From Natronobacterium haloterrestre (GTDB lineage: Archaea > Halobacteriota > Halobacteria > Halobacteriales > Natrialbaceae): a stretch of DNA of 64,000 nucleotides. The stretch spans positions 62,001 through 126,000 of the forward strand of contig NZ_FOKW01000003.1 of NCBI RefSeq assembly GCF_900112205.1, given 5' to 3'. Shown piece after piece: positions 50,862 to 59,055 of this stretch; position 1 is the first letter of the stretch, and each line of letters starts with the position of its first letter. The position numbers and the translations under genes were made by a program. The notes below the pieces were generated by a model. That model was not told the origin of the DNA. It worked only from the letters and a program-made list of their open reading frames with translations, and searched no databases.

Positions 50862-52759
50862 TCGGCGATCACCTCCAGCGCTTCGGAAAGCGACAGTCCC
50901 TGTAACTCGCCGAACGACTCGACGCCGAAGACGCCCTCGACGACCGTCGTCGCCACCTCGAGGAAGACGGCAGTGTCGGGGACGATTCCGAGGACGACCG
51001 CGCCGGTGGCGATGACGGCGATCGGCGCGATCATGAGCCATGTGCTCTCCGCGAACGGGGAGCGCCGTTCCCAGCCCCCGGCCGGCGGTCCGCCGGTGAG
51101 GTGGTCCTCGTGGTCGCCGTGGTGGTCGACGGTGCCGACGCGTTCACCGCCGGTGTCGGTCTCCTCGGGAACGGTGTGGTCGCTCGGGTACTCGTCGACG
51201 GCGTACTCGTAGTCGTCTTCGGTCTCGGTCTCGGTTGCTTCCGCCGCGTCTTCGGCCTCGCCGCCGTCGGTCGCCACGCGGTCCTCGGCGAAGTACGATT
51301 CGAAGACGCCGCCCCGCGAGAACTCGAGGACGGGTTTCGCGTCGTGGTGGTCCTCGCTCTCGAAGAAGGCCGTGTAGACGACCGGCCAGAGGTACGCGAT
51401 GTTGAGCACGCCCGAGAGGAGCAACGTGCCCGCGAACAGCCAGTACTCGCCGCCGACGTAGCCGGCCCCGAGCAGCATGTAGAACTTGCTGACGAAGCCG
51501 GCGATCAGGGGCATGCCGGCCATCCCCGCCGCGCCGATCGCGAACGCCGACATCGTCAGCGGCATTCGCTTGCCGATGCCGGCCATCTCGCTGACGTAGT
51601 CGGTGTGGGTCTCGACGTGGATCGCCCCCGCACAGAAGAACAGGGTGAGCTTCGCGAACGCGTGGGCGGGGATGTGAAAGAGCGCGCCGACGACGGCGTA
51701 GGGATGCAACATCGAGAGCCCCAGTACGATGTACGATAGCTGGGCCGTCGTCGAGAACGCGAGCCGGCGCTTGAGGTGGTCCTTGCGCATCGCGATGATG
51801 CTCGCGGCGGTCAGCGTAAACGCCGCGACGATCGCGACGGGGACGTTCAGCCCGACTTCGCCGATCCCCGGCACGGAGAGCGGTAGGTCGTGGATGAGCC
51901 CTGGGCCGTAGACCTCGAGGATGACCCGCGCGACGCCGAACGCGCCGGACTTGACGACTGCGACGGCATGGAGCAGCCCGGAAACGGGCGTCGGCGCGAC
52001 CATCGCGTCCGCCAGCCAGGAGTGCAAGGGCATGACCGCGGCCTTGACGCCGAAGCCGGCGATCAACAGAAAGAACGCGGCCTGGGCGTAGCCGGGTTCG
52101 GCGACCGCCGCCTCGGCCAGCAGTTCCATCCCGCCGGCCTCGAAGGCCGTCGTCGCCGTCCCGACGGTGCTCGTGAGCCAGTAGATCATGACGGTCCCGG
52201 CGAGCAGGAAGACCCCGCCGCCGAAGAACGTGTACGTGAGGTACTTGCGGCCGGCGACGCGGGCCTCGTGGTCCTCGTTGTGTGCGACGAGCGGATAGGT
52301 CACGAGCGACAGCAGTTCGTAGAAGACGAAGATCGTCACCAGGTTCGCCGCGAAGGCGATCCCCACAGCCGTCGAGAGGCTGGCCGCGAACGCCGCGAAG
52401 AAGCGGGTCTGGGAGTGTTCGTCCAGTCCCCGCATGTATCCCGCGGCGTAGAACGACGTGAAGATCCAGAGGAAACTGGCGAGCGTGGCAAACAGCATGC
52501 CGAGCGGATCGGCCCGCAACGCGAAGTCGACGCCGGCGAGGAACTCCACGCCCAGCGAGTCCGCGAGGCTCCACTCGTAGACGGTCCCCGACAGGACGCC
52601 GGGGAGCATGCTGGCGACGATCGCGAACTTCGAGACGGCGGCCAGCACGGACCACCCCTCGCGCACGTTCGGCCGACGATACGACGCGACGATCAGAACG
52701 ACCGCGATCGCCGACACCAGGACGGCGGCCAGCGGTCGAACGCTTTCGACAGTCACCAT
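50858..52759 (-). CDS. mnhD2: Mrp antiporter MrpD/MrpA-like subunit (second copy)
   Basis: 633 aa, 14-16 helices. Core motifs: FYELLSLVTYPLVAHNEDHE (ion-coupling Glu), AVMPLHSWLADAMVAPTPVS with the conserved Lys/His region, LAFSTTAQLSYIVLGLSMLH. A hydrophilic acidic insertion (about residues 490-560, rich in Glu/Asp/Thr with an HHGDHEDH stretch) precedes the last helix. It overlaps the previous gene by 1 nt and the next by 4 nt. It is probably one of three proton/sodium channel units of the complex. Confidence 0.88.
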   Translation of the reverse strand: MVTVESVRPLAAVLVSAIAVVLIVASYRRPNVREGWSVLAAVSKFAIVASMLPGVLSGTVYEWSLADSLGVEFLAGVDFALRADPLGMLFATLASFLWIFTSFYAAGYMRGLDEHSQTRFFAAFAASLSTAVGIAFAANLVTIFVFYELLSLVTYPLVAHNEDHEARVAGRKYLTYTFFGGGVFLLAGTVMIYWLTSTVGTATTAFEAGGMELLAEAAVAEPGYAQAAFFLLIAGFGVKAAVMPLHSWLADAMVAPTPVSGLLHAVAVVKSGAFGVARVILEVYGPGLIHDLPLSVPGIGEVGLNVPVAIVAAFTLTAASIIAMRKDHLKRRLAFSTTAQLSYIVLGLSMLHPYAVVGALFHIPAHAFAKLTLFFCAGAIHVETHTDYVSEMAGIGKRMPLTMSAFAIGAAGMAGMPLIAGFVSKFYMLLGAGYVGGEYWLFAGTLLLSGVLNIAYLWPVVYTAFFESEDHHDAKPVLEFSRGGVFESYFAEDRVATDGGEAEDAAEATETETEDDYEYAVDEYPSDHTVPEETDTGGERVGTVDHHGDHEDHLTGGPPAGGWERRSPFAESTWLMIAPIAVIATGAVVLGIVPDTAVFLEVATTVVEGVFGVESFGELQGLSLSEALEVIAE

Positions 52760-54318
52760 CAGTTAAACACCTCCGAAACGAACGGATCCAGCAGTTCGAA
52801 GAACGCGCCGCCGGCGAAGCCGAGCGCGATCGCGCCGACCGCGGCGACGACGACCAGCGCGACCATCCCGACGGAGACCGCGCCCGGCACACCCCTGTCG
52901 AGCGGCGCGGCGCCGTCCCCGCCGTCCGCCGCGACGGGCTCGGAGGGGTGGGCCGCCTCGAGCGGACTCGCCGGCGTGAAGTACATCTTCTCGAGCAGTC
53001 TGGCGGTGTAGGCAAGCGTCAACATCGTGCTGAGGAAGATGACGACCGCGACGGGCCACTGTTCGGCCCGGACGGCCCCGAGGCCGATGTACCACTTGCC
53101 GACGAAGCCGACCGCCGGCGGGACGCCGACGAGCGCGATCAGCAGGGCGGCCGTCGCCCCGGCGGCGACGGGGCGGTTGGTCGCCAGGCCCGCGTATTCG
53201 TCGACGGTCCGGGCGCCGTAACTGACCGAGACGAGGCCGACCGCGGCGAACAGGCCGGCCTTCATCAGCCCGTGGCCGACGAGGTGGATGGTCGCGCCGA
53301 CGAAGGCAGTCTCGTTGACGAGGCCGTAGGCGGCCACGATCAGCCCGAACTGCGAGACGGAAGAGAACGCGAGCATCCGCTTGACGTCCCGCTGAATCAC
53401 CGCGAGCGTGCTGCCGGCCAGGATCGACACCGTCCCGACAGTGACGACGATCTCGGTGAGATAGGGCGTCGACGTGAGGAAGTCGGGACCGAACACGGTG
53501 TACATCACGCGCCCGAGCGCGTACGCCGAGGCGGTCGACACGAGCGCGGCGACCAGCGGCGTCACGCCGTCGGGCGCGTGCTGGTAGGCGCTGGGCTGCC
53601 AGGTGTGCAACGGCCACTGGGCGACCTTCAGTGCGAAGCCAACGAAGATGAACGCGAACGCGGCCCGAACCAGCACCTGCGCTTCTGCCCCGGGGATCGC
53701 CAGTGCGAGTTCGGCCATGTTCAGCGTCCCCGTCGCCATGAAGAGGAAGGCGACGCCGGTCAGGTAGATCGAGGCCCCGATCGTCCCCAGGATGAGGTAC
53801 TTTAGGGCCGCGACCGCCGACTCCGGGCCGTCACCGCTGGCGATCAGGGCGTAGGTCGCGAGACTCGAAATCTCGAGGAAGACGAACAGGTTGAACACGT
53901 CGCCGGTCAGCGAGATACCGAGCAGGCCGCCGGTCAACAGCAGGTAGGCGCTGTAGAAGGTGTTCCCGCGCGGACCGCCGCGGCGGGTGTACGCGAGCAC
54001 GCCCGCGGAAATCGTCGCGACGAGGACGATGATGGCCGTGGAGAACTCGTCGGCGACGAGTTCGATCCCGTAGGTCCGCGGGTAGCCGCCGAGGTTGTGG
54101 ATCACCGCGCCGCGCGTGTAGACCTCGGCCGCGAGCGCGAGCGCGCCGGAGACCAGCCCAACGGCGGTAATCGCGGCGACTGTCCAGCCGGTCCGGTCGA
54201 ACCGCAGCCCGAGTGCGACCGGGGCGGCGGCCATGAGGATCGGCGTGACGATCAGCAGGACCGGGAGGAGGTCGACGAAGCCGCCGAGGGCGTCCAGGAG
54301 CGATCCGACGCTACTCAT
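52759..54318 (-). CDS. mnhD1: Mrp antiporter subunit D (first copy)
   Basis: 519 aa, typical MrpD length. Core motifs: VFLEISSLATYALIASGDGP (coupling Glu), WPLHTWQPSAYQHAPDGVTP, MLAFSSVSQFGLIVAAYGLV and GLVSVSYGARTVDEYAGLAT. The start overlaps the mrpC stop by 8 nt. It is the subunit most like canonical MrpD and works with MrpC in Na+/H+ exchange. Confidence 0.92.
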   Translation of the reverse strand: MSSVGSLLDALGGFVDLLPVLLIVTPILMAAAPVALGLRFDRTGWTVAAITAVGLVSGALALAAEVYTRGAVIHNLGGYPRTYGIELVADEFSTAIIVLVATISAGVLAYTRRGGPRGNTFYSAYLLLTGGLLGISLTGDVFNLFVFLEISSLATYALIASGDGPESAVAALKYLILGTIGASIYLTGVAFLFMATGTLNMAELALAIPGAEAQVLVRAAFAFIFVGFALKVAQWPLHTWQPSAYQHAPDGVTPLVAALVSTASAYALGRVMYTVFGPDFLTSTPYLTEIVVTVGTVSILAGSTLAVIQRDVKRMLAFSSVSQFGLIVAAYGLVNETAFVGATIHLVGHGLMKAGLFAAVGLVSVSYGARTVDEYAGLATNRPVAAGATAALLIALVGVPPAVGFVGKWYIGLGAVRAEQWPVAVVIFLSTMLTLAYTARLLEKMYFTPASPLEAAHPSEPVAADGGDGAAPLDRGVPGAVSVGMVALVVVAAVGAIALGFAGGAFFELLDPFVSEVFN

Positions 54319-54667
54319 CGGCGCGCACCTCCCTGAGCGTGTCTTCGCGGAGCGTTCCGTACTCCGAGTAGATGCGGATGACGAGCGCCAGGCCGACCGC
54401 CGTCATGGCGATGCCGACGACGATGGCGGTCAGCACGATGACCTGCGGGAGGGGACTGGCGACCGGCCCGTCGGCGGGCACGATCGGTGCCGACCCGCCC
54501 TCGACGTAGGCCATGGCGATGAAAAACAGGAAGATCGCCGACTGGAAGAGACTGACGCCGATCAGCTTCTTGACGAGGTTCTCGTTTGCGATAACCATGT
54601 AGATCCCGATTCCGAACAGCACGAACAGCAGGACGTAGGCGTACTGCGTTGCGAGTAGCTCAATCAT
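54311..54667 (-). CDS. mnhC: Mrp antiporter subunit C (NuoK-like)
   Basis: 118 aa, three helices: YVLLFVLFGIGIYMVIANEN, LVKKLIGVSLFQSAIFLFFI, and PQVIVLTAIVVGIAMTAVGL. The NuoK-type Glu/Asn pattern around the first two helices is kept. Overlaps both neighbours by 8 nt. Confidence 0.92.
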   Translation of the reverse strand: MIELLATQYAYVLLFVLFGIGIYMVIANENLVKKLIGVSLFQSAIFLFFIAMAYVEGGSAPIVPADGPVASPLPQVIVLTAIVVGIAMTAVGLALVIRIYSEYGTLREDTLREVRADE

Positions 54668-55232
54668 CGTCGCTCACCTCCGTATCCGAACTGCCGGCGC
54701 CGCGTCCGCGATCGCGTCGCTCGGCCGGCGTTTCGGCACCCGTTTCGGTTCTAGCTCCGTTCTGCCGGTCCGGGGTAAATCCGGCCGCCATCGCGAAGAA
54801 CAGCGTGATGATGACCGACGAGACGATCAGCGAAATGCCGCCGATCTCGATCGCCTCGAGGCCCCACTTCTGCTTGATCCCGAGTTCGTAGTACAGTCGA
54901 TCGTACTCGAGGAAGTTCCCCCCGAGCGCGATCATCCCGAGGCCGACGGCGGTAAAGATCGCGACGCCGCCGGTGGCGAGCCCTACGAGCACCCCGTCCC
55001 GTAGCCAGCGGCGGGTTGGCTCGATACCGAAGGCGAACGCCAGCATCAACACGGTGACGCCGACGATCGTTCCGCCCTGGAAGCTCCCTCCCGGCGTGTT
55101 GGCCCCGTGAAAGACCAGAAAGAGGCCGTACGTGAGGGTGAAAGGGGCGATGATCTTGACCGTCGTCATGATTACCTGGCTCTCGGTGTAGGTGTCGTCG
55201 TAGGAGTCGGTCCGGGAGTTAGCGTCGGACAT
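54660..55232 (-). CDS. mnhB: Mrp antiporter subunit B (MnhB domain)
   Basis: 190 aa. Four helices with the MnhB hallmark IIAPFTLTYGLFLVFHGANT followed by PGGSFQGGTIVGVTVLMLAF. The last about 30 residues are an acidic/Arg tail. The ATG directly follows the stop of the preceding gene. In bacteria this domain is MrpB; part of the antiporter core assembly. Confidence 0.9.
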   Translation of the reverse strand: MSDANSRTDSYDDTYTESQVIMTTVKIIAPFTLTYGLFLVFHGANTPGGSFQGGTIVGVTVLMLAFAFGIEPTRRWLRDGVLVGLATGGVAIFTAVGLGMIALGGNFLEYDRLYYELGIKQKWGLEAIEIGGISLIVSSVIITLFFAMAAGFTPDRQNGARTETGAETPAERRDRGRGAGSSDTEVSDDD

Positions 55233-55772
55233 TCAGGCGAACACCTCCCGGTTCAGCGCGAGCAGCGTCGAGATGCCCGCGGCGAAGACGACGACCGCCT
55301 CGCCGAAGGTGTCGAACCCACGGTAGGCGGCGAGCACCGCCGAGACGGCGTTGTGGATACCGGTCTGTTCGTACGTGTTCTCGATGTAGTGCTGGGTCAC
55401 GTCCTCGTTCGACCAGACTGGAGCCGTAGTACTCCCGAGTTCGTACATCTCGGGCAGGACGATGGCCGTGAGGACGACGACGAGCGCGCCGACCGCGACG
55501 ACCGCCGGCACGTCGACCCGCTCGAACAGGCGGTCCGTCGACGGTCTGGCCGTCCGAGCGATGGTCAGCAACAGCAACAGCGTCGTCACGCCGGCACCGA
55601 TCGCGGCCTCGGTCATCGCGACGTCCGGGGCCAGCAGGAACGTATAGAGGATGGCCATCCCCAGGCTGTACGCGCCGAAGACGATGATCGTCGAGAGCAC
55701 GTCACGGAACAGGGCCGTCGCGACCGCCGACGCCAGGATGAACACCGCAAGCGCGTAGGCGAACGCGCTCAT
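55233..55772 (-). CDS. Mrp antiporter DUF4040/MrpA-C-terminal-like subunit
   Basis: 179 aa. N-terminal helices AVFILASAVATALFRDVLST and the stretch LLAPDVAMTEAAIGAGVTTL match the hydrogenase-subunit/DUF4040 module that forms the C-terminal part of bacterial MrpA. Here it is a separate protein, so the antenna-like MrpA is split, as is usual in archaea. A later segment (RGFDTFGEAVVVFAAGISTL) matches the MrpA/MrpB junction. Overlaps the mrpG stop (ATGA). Confidence 0.88.
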   Translation of the reverse strand: MSAFAYALAVFILASAVATALFRDVLSTIIVFGAYSLGMAILYTFLLAPDVAMTEAAIGAGVTTLLLLLTIARTARPSTDRLFERVDVPAVVAVGALVVVLTAIVLPEMYELGSTTAPVWSNEDVTQHYIENTYEQTGIHNAVSAVLAAYRGFDTFGEAVVVFAAGISTLLALNREVFA

Positions 55773-56128
55773 CGCTTCTCACCCCCGTCGGCGACGGTCT
55801 CGGCATCGGTCTCATCCCCTTCGTCCGCCAGCAGCGGTTCGACCCCCGTCTCCGCCGCGGAGCGGGCGATCGCGTGGGCCGCGGTCGGGTTCGTGACGAA
55901 CACGAAAAACAGCAACAGGACGGTGTAGACCGTCACGTTGCGCCAGCCGAAGGCCACGGCGACCCCGGCGAGGGCGAACCCGGCACCGAGCGTGTCCGTC
56001 TGCGAGGCGGTGTGAGCCCGCGAGTAGATGTCCGGCAGCCGGAGGATGCCAACCGTCGAGACGAACGTGAAGAACACGCCGAGCCCGAGCAGGGCGACGG
56101 CCGCCCAGAACCGCAGCGTTTCGATCAC
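55769..56128 (-). CDS. mnhG: Mrp antiporter subunit G
   Basis: 119 aa from GTG 56128, overlapping the mrpF stop (GTGA); the longer open frame upstream is shadow. Three helices with the MrpG hallmark VGILRLPDIYSRAHTASQTD (RLPDxYxRxHA) followed by TLGAGFALAGVAVAFGWRNV. Acidic C-terminal tail. Confidence 0.92.
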   Translation of the reverse strand: MIETLRFWAAVALLGLGVFFTFVSTVGILRLPDIYSRAHTASQTDTLGAGFALAGVAVAFGWRNVTVYTVLLLFFVFVTNPTAAHAIARSAAETGVEPLLADEGDETDAETVADGGEKR

Positions 56129-56412
56129 AGGACACCACCTCGTTCGACGGTGAACTTCGAGATGGCGACCGACATCAGGAAGTTCAGCAGGGCGTAGATC
56201 AGCGCCACGTCGAGGAACCACGGCTGATCGAGCGCGACGGCCAGCAGCGCCAGAATGACGACCGTGTTGGTGCCGAGCACGTTCACGGCGAGCAGTCGAT
56301 CCTGGGTCGTCGGCCCGACGACCGCGCGGTAGAACATCGCGATCGCGAGCACGACGAACAGGCCGGCTGCGACGAGGAACGCCTCCTCGAGGGCGAACGC
56401 TTCGGGAATCAC
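56125..56412 (-). CDS. mnhF: Mrp antiporter subunit F
   Basis: 95 aa, GTG start overlapping the mrpE stop (GTGA). Three helices: FLVAAGLFVVLAIAMFYRAV, the MrpF core GPTTQDRLLAVNVLGTNTVV, then FLDVALIYALLNFLMSVAIS. Small membrane subunit needed for complex assembly. Confidence 0.92.
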   Translation of the reverse strand: MIPEAFALEEAFLVAAGLFVVLAIAMFYRAVVGPTTQDRLLAVNVLGTNTVVILALLAVALDQPWFLDVALIYALLNFLMSVAISKFTVERGGVL

Positions 56413-57446
56413 AGTTCGTCACCTCCGACGACGTCCGCGTCGTCGCGCTCCCGCGGTGAGGCGATCGCGCCCGCCGCTTCCCGACCGTAGAAGACGAACC
56501 GGATCGCCTTCTCGAGGCCGCCATCGAAGAGGTCCTCGCGAGCGGACGGGATCAGGGTGTGGACCAGCAGTCGCTGATCGTCGGCGCGGACGGTCAGGGT
56601 CCCCGGCGTGAGCGTGATGCTGTTTGCCAGCGCGGTCAGTGGGAGGCCGCTGCGGACGCGGGCGTTGACTCGGGCCAGCGTCGGCTCGATCGGCATCGAT
56701 GGGCGGAGGATCACGGCCGACACCGCGATGTTCGCCCTGACGATCTCCCAGAGCAAGTACGGGATGTACAGAATGAACCGACCGACACGGATCGGCGACC
56801 GCACGCGGTCAAGCGGGAACGAGAACGTGACCTGTGCGAGTGTCGTCGAGACGATCCCACCGACCGCGACGCCGGTCACGATGTCGAACCAGTAGAACGG
56901 ATCCCCCAATACGAGATAGAAGCCAAAGGAGATCCAGAACGTCGCGAACAGCTGGTCGAACCGCTGTCCGCCCGTGACCAGTCGACCGTGTCGTGCCGGT
57001 CGGTCGACCGGTGCTTCGTCGTACGAGACCCCCCGGCGGTCGAGTTCGCGCTCGAGTGGCTGGAGTATCCGTGCGGTCACCCCGGGCTGGTATTCCGGAT
57101 CGAGGACGATCCGGTCGATCTCGCGTTCCCTGGCGTAAGACGCGAAGATCTCCGCGTAGTCCCGCGGCCCGAAGAGGTATTCGTCGGTGCCAAGCGCCGC
57201 CGTTTCGATCCGCACCTCGGCGTCGCCGGCGTCCTCCTCGGCCCAGTTGCGAGCCCGGGAGAGCAGTTCCTCGGCCTCCTCGGCCTGGGTGCGCCCCTCG
57301 GGCATCTCCTCGTCGTACGGGAGCGCGACCACCAGATGACACTCGAGTTCGTCGGCGTCCTCGAGGCCGGACCGGACGGCGTAGTCGACCGTCTGCCGAA
57401 CAGTCACCGTGTCCGACAGCGGTACGAGCACTCGGTTAGCCGCCAC
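56409..57446 (-). CDS. mnhE: UspA-MrpE fusion, Mrp antiporter subunit E
   Basis: 345 aa, much longer than MrpE (about 160). Residues about 1-145 form a UspA-like domain (RVLVPLSDTVTVRQTVDYAV; the nucleotide signature is replaced by a YQPGVTARILQP region). Residues about 165-310 are the MrpE domain with two helices (FWISFGFYLVLGDPFYWFDI, RFILYIPYLLWEIVRANIAV) and the core NSITLTPGTLTV. The start is GTG 57446; no in-frame upstream codon is possible before a stop. First gene of the operon. A stress/nucleotide-sensing domain joined to the antiporter suggests regulation of ion exchange by cell state, which is inference. Confidence 0.88.
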   Translation of the reverse strand: MAANRVLVPLSDTVTVRQTVDYAVRSGLEDADELECHLVVALPYDEEMPEGRTQAEEAEELLSRARNWAEEDAGDAEVRIETAALGTDEYLFGPRDYAEIFASYAREREIDRIVLDPEYQPGVTARILQPLERELDRRGVSYDEAPVDRPARHGRLVTGGQRFDQLFATFWISFGFYLVLGDPFYWFDIVTGVAVGGIVSTTLAQVTFSFPLDRVRSPIRVGRFILYIPYLLWEIVRANIAVSAVILRPSMPIEPTLARVNARVRSGLPLTALANSITLTPGTLTVRADDQRLLVHTLIPSAREDLFDGGLEKAIRFVFYGREAAGAIASPRERDDADVVGGDEL

Positions 57447-57704
57447 GGCCCATCCCCTCGGGTGGCCGTCGTTTGCTACTCATGGCTCTTTTCGTTAGTC
57501 GATTCAAGCGTTAGCCGGAGGAAAACGGTTTCGTTATTCCCGCTCCCGGATTCGACCCGTAACTGGGAGTGACAGGGGCGAGAGCGGCCAGTATCCGGCT
57601 TCGCCCGTTCGTTTCGGGAGTGGCTGAGCGACGGCACGACCGGCGATCCGCCGAGGGCTGTAAGTCCGCAAACGTTCATTTTCCCTGACGTTGTACAGCC
57701 GGTT

Positions 57705-58904
57705 ATGGCACGGAACGCCGACGCTGACGCCGATACCGACGTCGTGCTGGTCGACGGCGCACGCACGCCACACGGAACGTTGCTGGGATCGCTGGCGGAC
57801 GTGGACGCCGTCGAACTCGCCCGCACGGCGATCGACGGACTGCTCGAGCGCGTCGCGATCGACGGCGACGACGTCGACTGGGTGAGCCTCGGCAACGCCA
57901 TCCAGGCGGGAATCGGCCAGGTGCCCGGTCGACAGGCCGTCGTCGAGTCCGAACTGGCGAACGGGACCCAGGTCACGACGATCAACGAGGCCTCCGGGTC
58001 CGGGCTCCGGGCGATCACGCTCGCGGCGGACCGGATCGACGCCGGTCGGGCGGACCTCGCGGTGGCCGGCGGCTTCGAGTCGATGACGAACGCCCCCTGG
58101 ATCCTCCCCGACTACCGGAAAGGGCGTCGTCACGGCGACGTCCGGATCAAGGACTCGATGATCCTCGACTCGCTGTGGGACCGAAACCTCGACGTCCACA
58201 TGGGAGAGATCACCGAGCGGCTGGTCGATCGCGAGGGTATCTCCCGCGAGGCCCAGGACGAGTACGCCCTCGAGAGCCATCGACTCGCGGCCGAGGCGAT
58301 CGAGTCCGGCGCCTTCGACGAGGAGATCGTGCCCGTCGAAACGGGGGACGAGCGCGTCGAGCAGGACGAAGGGCCGCGTCCGGACTCGACGCTCGAGGAT
58401 CTCGCCGAGTTGCCGACCTCGTTCCGCGAGAACGGGACGATCACCCCGGGGAACGCCTCGAAGCTCAGCGACGGCGCGGGGACCGTGTTGCTCGCCGACG
58501 CCGAGGCGGCCGACGAACGCGGCCTCGAGCCGATGGCACGGCTGGTCGACTACGATCTGGTCTATCGAGACCCCGACGAGTTCAACAAGGCCGTCGGCGA
58601 CGTCGTCGAGGGGCTGCTCGAGCGCAACGACCTCGCTGTCGCGGACGTCGACGCCTACTGGATCAACGAAGCCTTCGCCGCGCAGTCGGTGTACGTCATG
58701 GAACGGCTCGGGATCCCCCGCGAGCGGATGAACCCGCTGGGCGGCGCGGTCGCCTTCGGTCATCCGATCGGTGGCTCCGGAGGCATGCTCGCGACGAGCC
58801 TCGCGTACCAGTTCCAGCGCGAAGACGCCGAACGCGGCATGGTCGGCATGAGCGTCGGCGGCGGCGGGGCGATCATGGCGCTGCTCGAGGAGCCGACGCT
58901 GTAG
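57705..58904 (+). CDS. Acetyl-CoA acyltransferase (thiolase) with Ser replacing catalytic Cys
   Basis: 399 aa, thiolase length. N-terminal VVLVDGARTPHGTLLGSLAD is typical. The nucleophile loop NKVCGSG of normal thiolases reads NEASGSG here, so position 97 is Ser. The C-terminal CxGGG Cys is also Ser (MSVGGGG, S383). The NEAF motif (WINEAFAAQS) and the His of FGHPIGG (H353) are kept. I recall that haloarchaeal BktB-type beta-ketothiolases use such a Ser-His arrangement and may need a partner subunit; none is adjacent here. Possible role in polyhydroxyalkanoate or beta-oxidation. The N-terminus has an Asp-Ala repeat. Confidence 0.85.
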   Translation: MARNADADADTDVVLVDGARTPHGTLLGSLADVDAVELARTAIDGLLERVAIDGDDVDWVSLGNAIQAGIGQVPGRQAVVESELANGTQVTTINEASGSGLRAITLAADRIDAGRADLAVAGGFESMTNAPWILPDYRKGRRHGDVRIKDSMILDSLWDRNLDVHMGEITERLVDREGISREAQDEYALESHRLAAEAIESGAFDEEIVPVETGDERVEQDEGPRPDSTLEDLAELPTSFRENGTITPGNASKLSDGAGTVLLADAEAADERGLEPMARLVDYDLVYRDPDEFNKAVGDVVEGLLERNDLAVADVDAYWINEAFAAQSVYVMERLGIPRERMNPLGGAVAFGHPIGGSGGMLATSLAYQFQREDAERGMVGMSVGGGGAIMALLEEPTL

Positions 58905-58940
58905 TGGTCGGCGGGGCCGGAGTCGACGTTCACGTTCACG

Positions 58941-59018
58941 TCCACCTCCACGTCGACGGCCGCTCGCGCCACCACAGTCTCCACCTCCACGTCGACGGCC
59001 GCTCGCGCCACCACAGTC
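58941..59018. repeat. Perfect tandem 39-bp repeat between thiolase and pyrD
   Basis: Units 58941-58979 and 58980-59018 are identical. They follow the thiolase stop and end about 5 bp before the pyrD box A. The unit includes GTCGACGGCC. It appears to be a recent slippage or duplication. Confidence 0.9.
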
Positions 59019-59023
59019 CGGGA

Positions 59024-59030
59024 CGTTTAC
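59024..59030 (+). promoter_or_regulatory. Box A of pyrD
   Basis: CGTTTAC, centred 29 nt upstream of ATG 59056. Confidence 0.45.
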
Positions 59031-59055
59031 CATCCGGCCGCTCCATCTCCCGCCA

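Noticed and set aside
57436-57483. 15-codon ORF overlapping the MrpE GTG
   Set aside because: Too short, 11-nt overlap, and no box A at the expected distance, unlike the six leader ORFs reported.
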